Shown here in pieces: positions 1-8,282 of a stretch of DNA of 10,356 bases (position 1 is the first letter of the stretch; each line of letters starts with the position of its first letter). Source of the DNA: CAVPRW01 sp046727435 [NCBI: bacterium]. GTDB lineage: Bacteria; Tectomicrobia; Entotheonellia; J063. The position numbers and the translations under genes are program-made. The notes beneath the pieces were generated by a model, which was not told the origin of the DNA, did no database searches, and worked only from the letters and a program-made list of their open reading frames with translations. Where the stretch lies: contig JBKPCR010000329.1 of assembly GCA_046727435.1 (NCBI GenBank), forward strand, positions 1-10,356. The letters are read 5' to 3'.

Positions 1-1
1 C

Positions 2-1021
2 ATTCTGGAGAATGACCTGTATCGGCGTGCCAACGCCGGGCAGGTGCGTGCCTTCCTGGACGCCTGCCAGCATGTCATCGTCATCGATCATCTGCGGCAC
101 GCCACGGCTGAGCAGGCCGAGGTCGTCCTGCCGGCCGGGACATTTGCCGAGGCGGACGGCACATTCATCAGCAGCGAAGGGCGGGCCCAGCGTTTCTTTC
201 AAGTCTTCGTGCCCGGAGATGAGATCCAGGAAAGCTGGCGCTGGGTGCGCGACATCATGGTGGCCTGCGGTTGGACTGAACTGGACAGTTGGCAGAACCT
301 GGACGACATCCTCGACGCCCTGGCAGACGAGCTTCCCGCCTTCGCGGGGCTTCCGGACCTGGCACCGCGTGCCGATTGGCGCGTCGCAGGCCTGAAGATC
401 GCGCGCCAGTCGCACCGCTACAGCGGGCGTACCGCTATGGCGGCGCATCGCAATGTGCATGAGCGCCGGCCGCCTGTCGATCCTGACGCACCGCTCGCCT
501 TCTCAATGGAGGGCGTGCAACGACAAGCCCCGCCGCCCCTCATCCCGCTGTTCTGGGCGCCGGCATGGAACTCCACCCAAGCGGTGAACAAATTCCAGAG
601 CGAAGTCGGCGGCCCGTTACGCGGCGGCGACCCTGGGCGACGGCTGATCGAACCGGCTCAGGACGGCGAAGGCGCCTACTTCAACGAGGTGCCAGCTGCG
701 TTTGCACCTCGCCCTGGCGCATGGCTGCTCGTCCCCACCTATCACCTATTCGGCTCGGAAGAGCTGAGCCTCTTCGCTCCAGCTGTGGCCGAGCGGGCAC
801 CCAGGCCGTATCTGGCGCTGAACCAGGAGGATGCCCGCGATCTGCAGGTCGGGCCCGCTGACGAGGTGGAACTGCGGCTGGCCGACACGGCCCACCGCCT
901 GCCTGTGAAGATCGACCTGGGGTTGCCCAGGGGGCTTGTGGGGCTTTCCGCGGGCCTGCCCGCTGTGCAAGGCGTGACACTGCCCATATGGTGTGAGGTA
1001 TTGAGGATTGACAGGCCGTGA
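2..1021 (+). CDS. nuoG: NADH-quinone oxidoreductase subunit G, C-terminal part (5' end outside window)
   Basis: The reading frame is open from the first bases and ends at TGA 1019-1021, giving 339 C-terminal residues of a protein normally about 900 long. NuoG is the large Fe-S subunit of the complex I peripheral arm and passes electrons from NADH toward quinone. Its Fe-S N-terminus lies upstream, out of view. What remains is the end of the molybdopterin-oxidoreductase-like domain: [16 protein letters not shown] at fragment residues 48-63 is the family motif normally seen as FAExDGTFxxxEGR. The stretch WAPAWNS (185-191), followed by NKFQSEVGG and GDPGRRL, and the later LFGSEELS, match the E. 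coli-type long NuoG. The last ~80 residues resemble the small beta-barrel domain at the end of molybdopterin oxidoreductases. In complex I this domain is generally a catalytic relic. The stop overlaps the nuoH start by 4 bp, implying translational coupling. Confidence 0.95.
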   Translation: MLENDLYRRANAGQVRAFLDACQHVIVIDHLRHATAEQAEVVLPAGTFAEADGTFISSEGRAQRFFQVFVPGDEIQESWRWVRDIMVACGWTELDSWQNLDDILDALADELPAFAGLPDLAPRADWRVAGLKIARQSHRYSGRTAMAAHRNVHERRPPVDPDAPLAFSMEGVQRQAPPPLIPLFWAPAWNSTQAVNKFQSEVGGPLRGGDPGRRLIEPAQDGEGAYFNEVPAAFAPRPGAWLLVPTYHLFGSEELSLFAPAVAERAPRPYLALNQEDARDLQVGPADEVELRLADTAHRLPVKIDLGLPRGLVGLSAGLPAVQGVTLPIWCEVLRIDRP

Positions 1022-1968
1022 ATGATACCCTGCGCGCCCTGCTGAATATCGTTAGCATTCTGTTCGTCCTGCTCACTCTGAGCGCCGGATTGATCTGGCT
1101 CGAACGTCGCCTCCTCGCGGCCTGGCAGGACCGCTACGGCCCCAACCGCGTGGGGCCGTTTGGACTGATGCAGGTGCTGGCGGATATGATCAAAATCCTC
1201 ACCAAGGAGGACTGGGTCCCGCCCTTCGCCGATAAGCCGGTCTTTATCCTGGCGCCGGCGGTGGGCATGGTGACGGTCTTGCTGTCGTTTGCTGTCGTAC
1301 CCTTTGCCCCAGGGATCGGCATCGTGGACCTCAACATCGGGCTGTTGTTCTTCCTCGCCATGTCGTCCATGGGCGTCTACAGCGTCATGCTGGCGGGGTG
1401 GGCATCGAACAATAAATATTCGTTGCTGGGGGGCTTGCGGGCTGCGGCACAAATGGTGAGCTATGAGGTGTTCATGGGCCTGTCGCTCATGGGGGTGGTG
1501 ATCCTGGCCGGGTCGTTCAACCTGCGGGACATCGTCGAAGCGCAGCGGCATTTATGGTTCTGCGTCCCCCAGATTTTAGGTTTGGGGATCTTTTTCATCG
1601 CCGGCCTCGCCGAAACGCGCCGCCTACCGTTTGACCTCCCGGAGGCCGACAGCGAACTGATCGCTGGTTTCCATGCGGAGTATTCCGGGATGAAATTCGG
1701 CATGTTCTTCGTCGGCGAATATCTGGGCATCATCCTCATCTCCGCCATAATCACGACGCTGTTCTTTGGCGGCTGGCTTGGCCCGGCCCTGCCGCCGGTC
1801 ATATGGTTTTTCCTGAAAACCCTCGTCTTCATCTGCCTGTTCATTTTGCTGCGCGCCTCGCTGCCTCGGCCGCGCTACGACCAGCTCATGGCCTACGGCT
1901 GGAAAGTGCTACTGCCGCTGGCTTTGCTAAATCTGGTGGTAACCGGCGGCCTGGTGTTGGCGACGTAG
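1018..1968 (+). CDS. nuoH: NADH-quinone oxidoreductase subunit H
   Basis: NuoH (ND1 homologue) is the membrane subunit at the junction of the two arms and forms much of the quinone-binding chamber. The protein has 316 residues against about 325 in E. coli, mostly hydrophobic with about eight membrane segments. Visible signatures are [20 protein letters not shown] near residues 28-47, and [17 protein letters not shown] (198-214) followed by [10 protein letters not shown]. The latter is the charged loop facing the quinone site, with its conserved Glu and Asp residues present. The C-terminus [14 protein letters not shown] is also diagnostic. The start is taken as GTG 1018, whose GTGA overlaps the nuoG stop; a modest GAGG lies at 1003-1006. 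The quinone loop reads AETxRxPFDLPEAxSEL, which is closer to the widespread version than to the E. coli wording. The rest, including GWLGPxLPPxIWFxLKT, is E. coli-like. Confidence 0.97.
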   Translation: MNDTLRALLNIVSILFVLLTLSAGLIWLERRLLAAWQDRYGPNRVGPFGLMQVLADMIKILTKEDWVPPFADKPVFILAPAVGMVTVLLSFAVVPFAPGIGIVDLNIGLLFFLAMSSMGVYSVMLAGWASNNKYSLLGGLRAAAQMVSYEVFMGLSLMGVVILAGSFNLRDIVEAQRHLWFCVPQILGLGIFFIAGLAETRRLPFDLPEADSELIAGFHAEYSGMKFGMFFVGEYLGIILISAIITTLFFGGWLGPALPPVIWFFLKTLVFICLFILLRASLPRPRYDQLMAYGWKVLLPLALLNLVVTGGLVLAT

Positions 1969-1999
1969 AGGGGGAGGGATTTTAACCCAGGAGAACGCA

Positions 2000-2515
2000 A
2001 TGTTCAGCCTGTTGCGCAGCATGTGGTATGTGTTCATGCACCTTTTCAGGAGACGTGCCACCATTCAGTACCCCGACGAGAAGCCTCGGCTGACGCCGCG
2101 ATGGCGCGGGCGCATCATTTTGTCGCGTGATCCCGATGGCGGCGAGCGTTGCGTCGCCTGTTATCTCTGTGCCGTGGCTTGCCCAGTGGATTGCATTGCC
2201 TTGCAAGCCACGCAAGATGAAGCCGGCCAGCGTTACCCGGAGTTCTTCCGCATCAACTTCTCACGCTGCATCTTCTGCGGCTTCTGCGAAGAGGCATGCC
2301 CGACGTATGCGATCCAGCTCACCCCAGATTTTGAGATGAGCGAGTACGACCGGCAAAACCTGGTGTATGAGAAGGAAGATCTATTAATCAACGGGCCCGG
2401 CAAATACCCTGGCTACAATTTCTACCGGGTAGCCGGGCTGGCCATCAGCGGCAAGGACAAAGGGGAAGCCGAAAACGAGTCGCCGCCTGTGGATGTACGC
2501 AGCTTATTGCCTTAA
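2000..2515 (+). CDS. nuoI: NADH-quinone oxidoreductase subunit I, 2x[4Fe-4S] ferredoxin-like
   Basis: NuoI (TYKY/NDUFS8 homologue) carries the two [4Fe-4S] clusters N6a and N6b, which wire the peripheral arm to the terminal cluster N2 near quinone. The 171-residue protein has two complete CxxCxxCxxxCP motifs: Cys51, 54, 57, 61 and Cys90, 93, 96, 100. A further Cys65 follows the first motif. The N-terminal ~20 residues form an amphipathic helix that would lie on the membrane, followed by QYPDEKP and RGRI. The C-terminal half ([36 protein letters not shown], ending SLLP) has the E. coli-type tail rather than the shorter alpha/betaproteobacterial form. ATG 2000 is preceded by AGGAG at 1989-1993 with 6-nt spacing. 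The gene sits 31 nt after nuoH, the widest gap within this part of the operon. Confidence 0.98.
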   Translation: MFSLLRSMWYVFMHLFRRRATIQYPDEKPRLTPRWRGRIILSRDPDGGERCVACYLCAVACPVDCIALQATQDEAGQRYPEFFRINFSRCIFCGFCEEACPTYAIQLTPDFEMSEYDRQNLVYEKEDLLINGPGKYPGYNFYRVAGLAISGKDKGEAENESPPVDVRSLLP

Positions 2516-2541
2516 GAGGGAGCGCTCAGGGAGCCCATTTG

Positions 2542-3144
2542 ATGCACGCTGTTTTCTACATCGCCGCAGCTGTGGCCATTGCCTCCACCATCATGGCGAT
2601 CACCCGGCTGGACGCAGCGCATGCTCTGTTATACTTGATCGTGTCGCTCCTGGCTATAGCAGTGGTGTTCTTCGTATTAGGGGCGCCTTTCGTGGCGGCG
2701 CTCGAGGTCATCATTTACGCTGGCGCCATTATGGTCCTCTTTGTCTTCGTAGTGATGCTGCTCAATCTGGGGCAGGCCGCCATCGCGCGGGAGCGTGGGT
2801 GGGTGCGGCCGCGAATGTGGATCGGACCGACGATCCTGGCAGCGATCCTCGTCGGGGAGTTGCTCTATATCCTGAGCCAACCCGGGAGTCCGTCCGTCAG
2901 CCCCAGGGTCGTCGAGCCGCAAGAGGTAGGTATCGCCCTCTACGGGCCTTACCTTATCGGTGTCGAGCTGGCCGCCATGCTGTTGCTGGCCGGTCTAGTT
3001 GGAGCCTACCACCTGGGTCGTCGGCAGCGCGATCGTTCCAGGCCGAGGGAGGAGCGCCATGGCGATGATACCTATGGAGCAGGGGCTGTTCCTGGCCAGC
3101 GTCCTGTTCGCGCTGGGACTGATCGGCCTGTTGGTACGCCGTAA
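2542..3144 (+). CDS. nuoJ: NADH-quinone oxidoreductase subunit J, with unusual tail overlapping nuoK
   Basis: NuoJ (ND6 homologue) is a membrane subunit whose third helix is part of the charged path coupling quinone chemistry to proton pumping. The protein is 200 residues. The diagnostic helix [20 protein letters not shown] (53-72) with Glu55 is intact, and five hydrophobic segments are visible up to about residue 158 ([13 protein letters not shown]). The start is taken as ATG 2542, with AGGGAG at 2528-2533 and 8-nt spacing; an in-frame TTG sits at 2539. After residue 159 comes a hydrophilic Arg/Gly/Pro-rich tail of about 40 residues. It has no family resemblance I recognise and runs 86 bp into nuoK in another frame. 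E. coli NuoJ (184) also has a hydrophilic tail, while Pseudomonas-type NuoJ (about 166) stops near this point. The tail may be real, or a frameshift may have removed an earlier stop. Confidence 0.93.
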   Translation: MHAVFYIAAAVAIASTIMAITRLDAAHALLYLIVSLLAIAVVFFVLGAPFVAALEVIIYAGAIMVLFVFVVMLLNLGQAAIARERGWVRPRMWIGPTILAAILVGELLYILSQPGSPSVSPRVVEPQEVGIALYGPYLIGVELAAMLLLAGLVGAYHLGRRQRDRSRPREERHGDDTYGAGAVPGQRPVRAGTDRPVGTP

Positions 3145-3367
3145 CGTGATCTTCATGCTGATGTCCGTTGAGATCATGTTGAACGCCGCCGGGCTGGCCT
3201 TTATCGTCGCGGGCTCGCGGTGGCAACAAGCCGATGGCCAGGTCATGTTCATGTTCATCCTAGCCATGGCAGCCGCCGAGGTGGCAGTTGGTCTGGCGCT
3301 GATCCTGCAGATGGCGCAGCGCTTCAAAGCCGTCGATATCGATTTGGCCAGCACGATGCGAGGCTGA
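3059..3367 (+). CDS. nuoK: NADH-quinone oxidoreductase subunit K
   Basis: NuoK (ND4L homologue) is a small three-helix membrane subunit in the proton path between NuoJ and NuoN. The predicted protein is 102 residues; E. coli NuoK has 100. The two membrane glutamates essential in the family are present: Glu38 in [10 protein letters not shown] (E. coli Glu36) and Glu74 in [11 protein letters not shown] (E. coli Glu72). The C-terminus STMRG resembles the E. coli ending SEMRG. ATG 3059 is chosen because GGAGG at 3048-3052 lies 6 nt upstream. ATG 3065 is a plausible alternative: it would start with MIPMEQG as in E. coli and give exactly 100 residues, but with 10-12-nt spacing. The first 86 bp overlap the end of nuoJ. 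The stop is 2 nt before nuoL. Confidence 0.96.
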   Translation: MAMIPMEQGLFLASVLFALGLIGLLVRRNVIFMLMSVEIMLNAAGLAFIVAGSRWQQADGQVMFMFILAMAAAEVAVGLALILQMAQRFKAVDIDLASTMRG

Positions 3368-3369
3368 TT

Positions 3370-5262
3370 ATGCTGCAGCTGCTGTGGTTGGTTCCGGCCT
3401 TCCCCTTTGCCAGCTTCTTGGGGCTGGTCCTGATCGGTTCGCGGCTTTCACGACCGCAGGTGGCGCTCATCGGCGTCGGGTCAGTAGGACTGTCGGCGCT
3501 CGTGGGCATTATCGTGGCATTCAGTTTCATCAATGCGCCTCCCCCCGGCTACGCCTATGCGCAGACGCTCTGGCAGTGGATGACCGTAGCGAACTTCATG
3601 CCGAAGATCGCCTTCTACCTGGATGCCCTATCGCTGGTGATGCTATTGGTGGTGACGTTCGTCGGTTTCCTCATCCATCTCTATGCCGCCGAATTTATGC
3701 TCAAGGAAGAGGGCTACAGCCGTTTCTTCGCCTATATGAATTTGTTTGTCGCCGCCATGCTGACGCTGGTGTTGGCGGACAACCTGCTGCTGTTATATCT
3801 CGGCTGGGAGGGGGTCGGGCTTTGTAGTTATCTGCTCATCGGCTTCTGGTATCAAGATCCAGCCAATGGGTATGCCGCGCAAAAGGCGTTCATCGTCACG
3901 CGCATCGGCGATACGGCGCTGGCCATCGGCCTGTTTCTCCTCTTCACCACCTTAGGCACGCTGGATATTCAGGCCGTCATGCAACGCGCCTCACAAGCAT
4001 GGCCCGTCGGTTCAGAGCTAGCCGTCGCGACGGCGGCGCTCTTACTCGGAGGAGCACTGGGGAAATCAGCGCAATTGCCACTGCAAACTTGGTTGCCGGA
4101 CGCCATGGCTGGACCCACGCCAGTGAGCGCACTCATCCATGCCGCGACGATGGTGACGGCCGGGGTGTACCTCATCGCCCGCACCCATACGCTGTTTACC
4201 CTCGCTCCTGCAGTGCTATCCGCGGTGGCGGTGATTGGCGCTCTGACGCTGCTGCTGGCCGGTTGTAGCGCCCTGACGCAACGTGACATCAAGCGCGTGC
4301 TGGCGTATTCCACCATCAGCCAGATCGGCTATATGTTTCTCGCCCTCGGCGTCGGGGCCTGGTCGGCGGCCATCTTTCACTTGCTGACGCATGCCTTCTT
4401 CAAGGCACTGCTATTCTTAGCTGCCGGCTCGGTGATTCTGAGCCTGCACCATGAGCACGATATCTTCCGCATGGGCGGATTACGCCGGCATCTCCCCTTG
4501 ACCTTCTGGACCTTCCTCATCGGCGGGGCAGCGCTAGCGGGCTTGCCGCTGCTGACCGCCGGCTTCTACAGTAAAGACTGGATTCTCTGGCAGGCCTGGG
4601 CCGGCACAGCAGGCAGCCCCTGGCTCTGGGTGGCCGGATTGCTCGGCACCCTGCTGACCTCGGTGTATATCTTTCGCGTGGTATTCCGGGTGTTCTATGG
4701 TCCGGTGATGACACCCGTCAGCGAAAAACCCGGCTTCCGCATGCAGCTCGCGTTGGTGACCTTGGCCGTGCTTTCGGTGGTGGGGGGGTGGCTAGAGCTG
4801 CCCCAAAGCTTGGGGCACCTGCCGCTGTTCTCGGGCTTTTTACAAACGGCTTTGCCCGCATCGCCCCCAATACAGACTGAGATTGGCACGGAAGGAACCT
4901 TGCAGCTCATCGCCAGCGGAGCTTCTGTCCTCGGGATCGCCTTGGCGTATATCGTGTTTCTCCAACGTCCGCATGTGGTCGAAGGCCTGACCCAAACGCC
5001 ATGGGGGGCGGCCATACACCGCTGGTGGTTCGGCGGCTGGGGGTTCGATCGGCTGTATAGTCAGCTCGTCGTCGAACCGTTCATATGGCTCGCCCAAATC
5101 AACAAAGATGATGCCATCGACGCCGTCTATCACGGCATCGCCCGACTGCATCGGATTGCTCATCACCGGCTTTGTCAGACGCAGACGGGCAAGGTACGCT
5201 GGTATGCGGCAGGCATCGCAGCCGGTTCGATCGTCATCATCGCTCTGGCGGTATGGCTATGA
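3370..5262 (+). CDS. nuoL: NADH-quinone oxidoreductase subunit L (antiporter-like proton pump)
   Basis: NuoL (ND5 homologue) is the distal antiporter-like subunit of the membrane arm. The 630-residue protein (E. coli 613) is hydrophobic throughout. Key channel residues are present: Glu147 in LGWEGVGLCSYLLIGF, Lys232 in GKSAQLPLQTWLPDAM, Lys308 in RDIKRVLAYS, Lys345 in HAFFKALLFL, and the Lys402-Asp403 pair in FYSKDWIL. They correspond to E. coli Glu144, Lys229, Lys305, Lys342 and Lys399-Asp400. The central block AGPTPVSALIHAATMVTAGVYL (248-269) is diagnostic. From about residue 530 comes the lateral amphipathic helix that lies along the membrane arm, containing a His-rich patch (HRIAHHR, 594-600), then a final membrane anchor. 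ATG 3370 has GAGG at 3360-3363 and lies 2 nt after nuoK, so the in-frame upstream extension into nuoK is not used. The gene overlaps nuoM by 4 bp. Confidence 0.98.
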   Translation: MLQLLWLVPAFPFASFLGLVLIGSRLSRPQVALIGVGSVGLSALVGIIVAFSFINAPPPGYAYAQTLWQWMTVANFMPKIAFYLDALSLVMLLVVTFVGFLIHLYAAEFMLKEEGYSRFFAYMNLFVAAMLTLVLADNLLLLYLGWEGVGLCSYLLIGFWYQDPANGYAAQKAFIVTRIGDTALAIGLFLLFTTLGTLDIQAVMQRASQAWPVGSELAVATAALLLGGALGKSAQLPLQTWLPDAMAGPTPVSALIHAATMVTAGVYLIARTHTLFTLAPAVLSAVAVIGALTLLLAGCSALTQRDIKRVLAYSTISQIGYMFLALGVGAWSAAIFHLLTHAFFKALLFLAAGSVILSLHHEHDIFRMGGLRRHLPLTFWTFLIGGAALAGLPLLTAGFYSKDWILWQAWAGTAGSPWLWVAGLLGTLLTSVYIFRVVFRVFYGPVMTPVSEKPGFRMQLALVTLAVLSVVGGWLELPQSLGHLPLFSGFLQTALPASPPIQTEIGTEGTLQLIASGASVLGIALAYIVFLQRPHVVEGLTQTPWGAAIHRWWFGGWGFDRLYSQLVVEPFIWLAQINKDDAIDAVYHGIARLHRIAHHRLCQTQTGKVRWYAAGIAAGSIVIIALAVWL

Positions 5263-6758
5263 TCTTAGCTTGGTTCATCAGCATCCTGCTTGCGGGTGGC
5301 TTTCTGGCCTGGCTCTTCGGGAAGCGCCATCCGCTGTGGGCCCGTTGGATCGCCCTCGGGGCACTGGCCATCGACCTGCTGCTCGGACTGGCGATCTGGC
5401 TGTGGCACCCGGGTCAGGTGGGGCTGTCCGAGCACGGAGCATGGTTGATCGAGGTGCAGTGGGCCTGGATTCCCCAGTTCGGCATCAGCTTCCATCTGGC
5501 CATGGATGGCCTGAGTCTGTTACTGGTCCTGCTCACCTTTTTCCTGGGGATCATGGCTGTGATCGCGTCATGGTCGGAGATCCAAGTAGGTGTGGGCTTC
5601 TTTCACTTCAACCTCCTGTGGGTCCTGGCCGGGATCGTGGGCGTCTTTCTGGCCCTGGATCTCTTTCTGTTCTACTTTTTCTGGGAGATGATGCTGGTGC
5701 CGATGTACTTCCTCATCAGCATCTGGGGCCATGAAAACCGCGTCTACGCGGCGGTCAAGTTTTTCATCTTCACGCAAGCGAGCGGCCTGCTGATGCTGCT
5801 GGCGATTCTGACGCTTTTCTTCCTGCATCACCAGCAGACCGGCGTCTATACCTTCGCCTACGGCCAATTACTGGGAACGCCCATGGGCCCCTCGACGGCG
5901 ATGTGGCTGATGTTGGGCTTTTTCGTGGCTTTCGCCGTCAAATTACCGGCGGTCCCCTTTCATACCTGGCTGCCCGATGCCCACACCGAGGCCCCCACGG
6001 CTGGCAGCGTCATCCTTGCAGGTCTGCTGCTCAAAACCGGGGCCTATGGCATGCTGCGTTTTGTGCTGCCCCTGTTCCCGCAGCCCGCATGGCTCTTTGC
6101 GCCCGCTGCCATGGTCCTGGCCGTGACTGGTATCTTGTATGGCGCAGTCCTGGCGTTCGCGCAGACCGACCTCAAGCGCCTCGTGGCCTACACCAGTATC
6201 AGCCACCTGGGATTCGTCCTCTTGGGGATTTTTGCCTGGAACGAGCTGGCGCTGCAGGGCGCCGTACTACAGATGATCTGCCATGGCATCAGCACGGGAG
6301 CGTTATTCATGCTGGCCGGAGCATTGCAGGCGCGTCTCCATACCCGCGATATGAGACGCATGGGAGGACTGTGGTCGACGGCGCCGCGCTTGGGCGGGGT
6401 CGGCCTCTTTTTCGCCATGGCCGCTCTGGGATTGCCCGGACTGGGGAACTTCCTGGCCGAGTTTCTGGTCTTGGTTGGGTCCTTCCGGGTGAGTGCCTTA
6501 TTGACCATGGTGGCAACGTTGGGCTTGGTCACTGCCACGGTTTATGCGCTCAGAGTGGTCCAACGGACCTTCCACGGACCCAATACAGAGGGCTGGAGGA
6601 TCCCCGATCTGACAGCCCGCGACATGGCCACCATGGCGGTGATGATCGCTGCCCTGGTGTGGTTAGGCCTCTACCCTCAAGCGCTCCTGGAGACCGCAGC
6701 GCCGGTTTTGAATGACCTGCAACAGGTGGCCGAGCCGTTTCGCATTGTCAGGAGGTGA
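5259..6758 (+). CDS. nuoM: NADH-quinone oxidoreductase subunit M (antiporter-like proton pump)
   Basis: NuoM (ND4 homologue) is the middle antiporter-like subunit of the complex I membrane arm. The predicted protein has 499 residues (E. coli 509) and about 14 membrane segments. Expected channel residues are visible: Glu143 in FYFFWEMMLVPMYFLI, Lys228 in FAVKLPAVPFHTWLPDAH, Lys259 in GLLLKTGAYG, Lys306 in QTDLKRLVAYTSISHLG, and Glu401 in GNFLAEFLVL. They align with E. coli Glu144, Lys234, Lys265 and Glu407 for those I can place. The start is ambiguous: ATG 5259 makes an ATGA overlap with the nuoL stop, and ATG 5253, two codons upstream, is equally in frame. Neither has a good Shine-Dalgarno sequence (only GGCGG nearby), which suggests translation by coupling to nuoL. 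The gene ends 4 nt before the nuoN start. Confidence 0.97.
   Translation: MILAWFISILLAGGFLAWLFGKRHPLWARWIALGALAIDLLLGLAIWLWHPGQVGLSEHGAWLIEVQWAWIPQFGISFHLAMDGLSLLLVLLTFFLGIMAVIASWSEIQVGVGFFHFNLLWVLAGIVGVFLALDLFLFYFFWEMMLVPMYFLISIWGHENRVYAAVKFFIFTQASGLLMLLAILTLFFLHHQQTGVYTFAYGQLLGTPMGPSTAMWLMLGFFVAFAVKLPAVPFHTWLPDAHTEAPTAGSVILAGLLLKTGAYGMLRFVLPLFPQPAWLFAPAAMVLAVTGILYGAVLAFAQTDLKRLVAYTSISHLGFVLLGIFAWNELALQGAVLQMICHGISTGALFMLAGALQARLHTRDMRRMGGLWSTAPRLGGVGLFFAMAALGLPGLGNFLAEFLVLVGSFRVSALLTMVATLGLVTATVYALRVVQRTFHGPNTEGWRIPDLTARDMATMAVMIAALVWLGLYPQALLETAAPVLNDLQQVAEPFRIVRR
6750..6755 (+). promoter_or_regulatory. Strong ribosome binding site deciding the GTG start of nuoN
   Basis: AGGAGG lies at the very end of nuoM, 7 nt before GTG 6763. 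It is the best Shine-Dalgarno match seen within the nuo part of the window. It supports the GTG start over the in-frame GTG 6769 and ATG 6781. Confidence 0.85.
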
Positions 6759-6762
6759 CCCT

Positions 6763-8214
6763 GTGGACGTGGCGAACTTCATGGGTCTATTACCCCTTAT
6801 GGTCATCGCTGCGACAGCGGTCGCTGCCCTCCTGCTAGTAGCCGTGCACCGTCGCCATCTGGCGGCGGCGATCATGACGGTCATCGGACTTGGCGGTGCT
6901 GTGATGACCATACCATTGGCAGCCAGGGTGGTCCCTCGCCAAATCACCCCCCTGCTCATCGTCGACGGCTATGGGCTCTTCTATATGGCGCTCCTCATCG
7001 CCGCGAGTATGATCGTCGTTATCCTAGCGTATGGGTATCTGCAAGGGCGCGAGGGCAACCTTGAGGAGTTTTACGTCCTCCTGTTGCTGGCGACTCTTGG
7101 GGCAGTCGTGCTGGCCCTCAGTAACCATTTTGCCTCGTTATTTCTTGGGCTCGAGCTCCTCAGCGTGGCCCTGTATACCCTCATCGCTTACCTGCGAACA
7201 AGCGCGCGTCCACTGGAAGCAGCCATAAAGTACCTCATCCTGGCCGCAGCCTCCGCCGCTTTCCTCTTATTTGGCCTGGCTCTGATTTATGCGGAGCTTG
7301 GGACCATGGAGTTTGAGCGCATGGCGATGCTCCTCACCACGGGGGACAACTCTCGGAGTGTATTCGTGCTCACCGGCCTGGCGATGACGGTCACCGGTAT
7401 TGGCTTTAAGCTGGCGGTGGTGCCCTTCCATATGTGGACCCCAGACGTATACGAGGGGGCGCCGGCGCCGGTGACGGCCTTCGTGGCCACCGTATCGAAG
7501 GGCGCCATCGTGGCACTGCTGTTGCGCTATTTTGTGCAGACGGGGGCCCATCCATATGGCTCATTGATACTAGCGTTCAGCGTGATGGCTGGAGCGTCGA
7601 TAGTCGTCGGCAATCTGCTCGCCTTGCTGCAGGAGAATGTTAAGCGTGTCCTGGCCTATTCGTCGATCGCCCATCTTGGCTATCTGCTGGTGGCATTGGT
7701 AGCTGGCGGCCCGAGAGGCGTCGAAGCCGCTACCTACTACCTTGTGGCCTACATGCTGACCACGCTGAGCGCATTCGGCAGCGTAATTGTGCTCTCCGAG
7801 AAAGAAGGGGATGCCGAGAACATCGCGGCGTACCACGGGTTGTTCTGGCGTCGGCCTTGGCTGGCTATGGTTTTCACCGCTGCTTTACTCTCATTGGCTG
7901 GCATCCCCTTAACGGCGGGCTTCGTCGGGAAATTTTACGTCCTACTGGTCGGCGTCGAATCCGCTTTATGGCCGTTGATCTTCCTCTTGGTGTTCGGCAG
8001 CGCCGTCGGGCTGTTCTATTACCTGCGCCTCGTAGTGGCCATGTACGGCTCCCTTCCAGAGGCCCCAGACGTCCATCTCATGAGGCCCGCGCCGTCGCCG
8101 TCGTTCGCTACTATCCTGACGCTGACGGTGCTCACCCTTGGCGTGGTATGGCTGGGTCTCTATCCTGCGCCACTGATCCACACCATCCGGCTGACGGTGG
8201 CCAGTCTCTTGTGA
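6763..8214 (+). CDS. nuoN: NADH-quinone oxidoreductase subunit N (antiporter-like proton pump)
   Basis: NuoN (ND2 homologue) is the antiporter-like subunit nearest the quinone arm. From GTG 6763 the protein has 483 residues, against 485 in E. coli. Key residues are intact: Glu131 in FLGLELLSVALY (E. coli Glu133), Lys156 in AAIKYLIL, Lys216 in GIGFKLAVVPFHMWTPDVYE (Lys217), Lys246 in ATVSKGAIV (Lys247), Lys294 in ENVKRVLAYSSIAHLGY, and Lys390 in AGFVGKFYVL (Lys395). The GTG start is supported by a strong AGGAGG at 6750-6755 with 7-nt spacing. Another GTG (6769) and an ATG (6781) follow in frame but are too far from that site. This is the last gene of the standard nuoA-N order. After its TGA only 68 bases separate it from a convergent gene. 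Confidence 0.97.
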   Translation: MDVANFMGLLPLMVIAATAVAALLLVAVHRRHLAAAIMTVIGLGGAVMTIPLAARVVPRQITPLLIVDGYGLFYMALLIAASMIVVILAYGYLQGREGNLEEFYVLLLLATLGAVVLALSNHFASLFLGLELLSVALYTLIAYLRTSARPLEAAIKYLILAAASAAFLLFGLALIYAELGTMEFERMAMLLTTGDNSRSVFVLTGLAMTVTGIGFKLAVVPFHMWTPDVYEGAPAPVTAFVATVSKGAIVALLLRYFVQTGAHPYGSLILAFSVMAGASIVVGNLLALLQENVKRVLAYSSIAHLGYLLVALVAGGPRGVEAATYYLVAYMLTTLSAFGSVIVLSEKEGDAENIAAYHGLFWRRPWLAMVFTAALLSLAGIPLTAGFVGKFYVLLVGVESALWPLIFLLVFGSAVGLFYYLRLVVAMYGSLPEAPDVHLMRPAPSPSFATILTLTVLTLGVVWLGLYPAPLIHTIRLTVASLL

Positions 8215-8282
8215 GGCGGTGCAAAGCTATGGTTGATGTGGGCATAGCACGTCGGCCACACATGCCAGACCGCAGTCCATAG
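8215..8282. other. Short convergent gap between nuoN and the small minus-strand gene
   Basis: These 68 bases separate two convergent stop codons. Only weak, mutually exclusive pairings are visible (TGTGG 8237-8241 with CCACA 8256-8260; GGCAT 8241-8245 with ATGCC 8262-8266). None is followed by a T-run on either strand, so no intrinsic terminator can be called. Termination here may be Rho-dependent, or transcripts may overlap. Confidence 0.6.

Noticed and set aside
594-1021. Possibility that the nuoG end is a separate molybdopterin oxidoreductase such as formate dehydrogenase
   Set aside because: The E. coli NuoG-like blocks ([23 protein letters not shown]) and the 4-bp overlap with nuoH fix it as NuoG.
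742-1551. Long - strand open frame antisense to nuoG/nuoH
   Set aside because: It is a high-GC shadow of the real genes, rich in His, Gln, Arg and Asp, with no domain and no ribosome binding site.
2493-3068. + strand open frame overlapping nuoJ in another frame
   Set aside because: Its product is Arg/Gly/Ser-rich without hydrophobic segments, while the nuoJ frame has the conserved ND6-type helix.
8215-8282. Possible intrinsic terminator between nuoN and the convergent gene
   Set aside because: Only 5-bp competing pairings with large loops are present, with no T-run on either strand.
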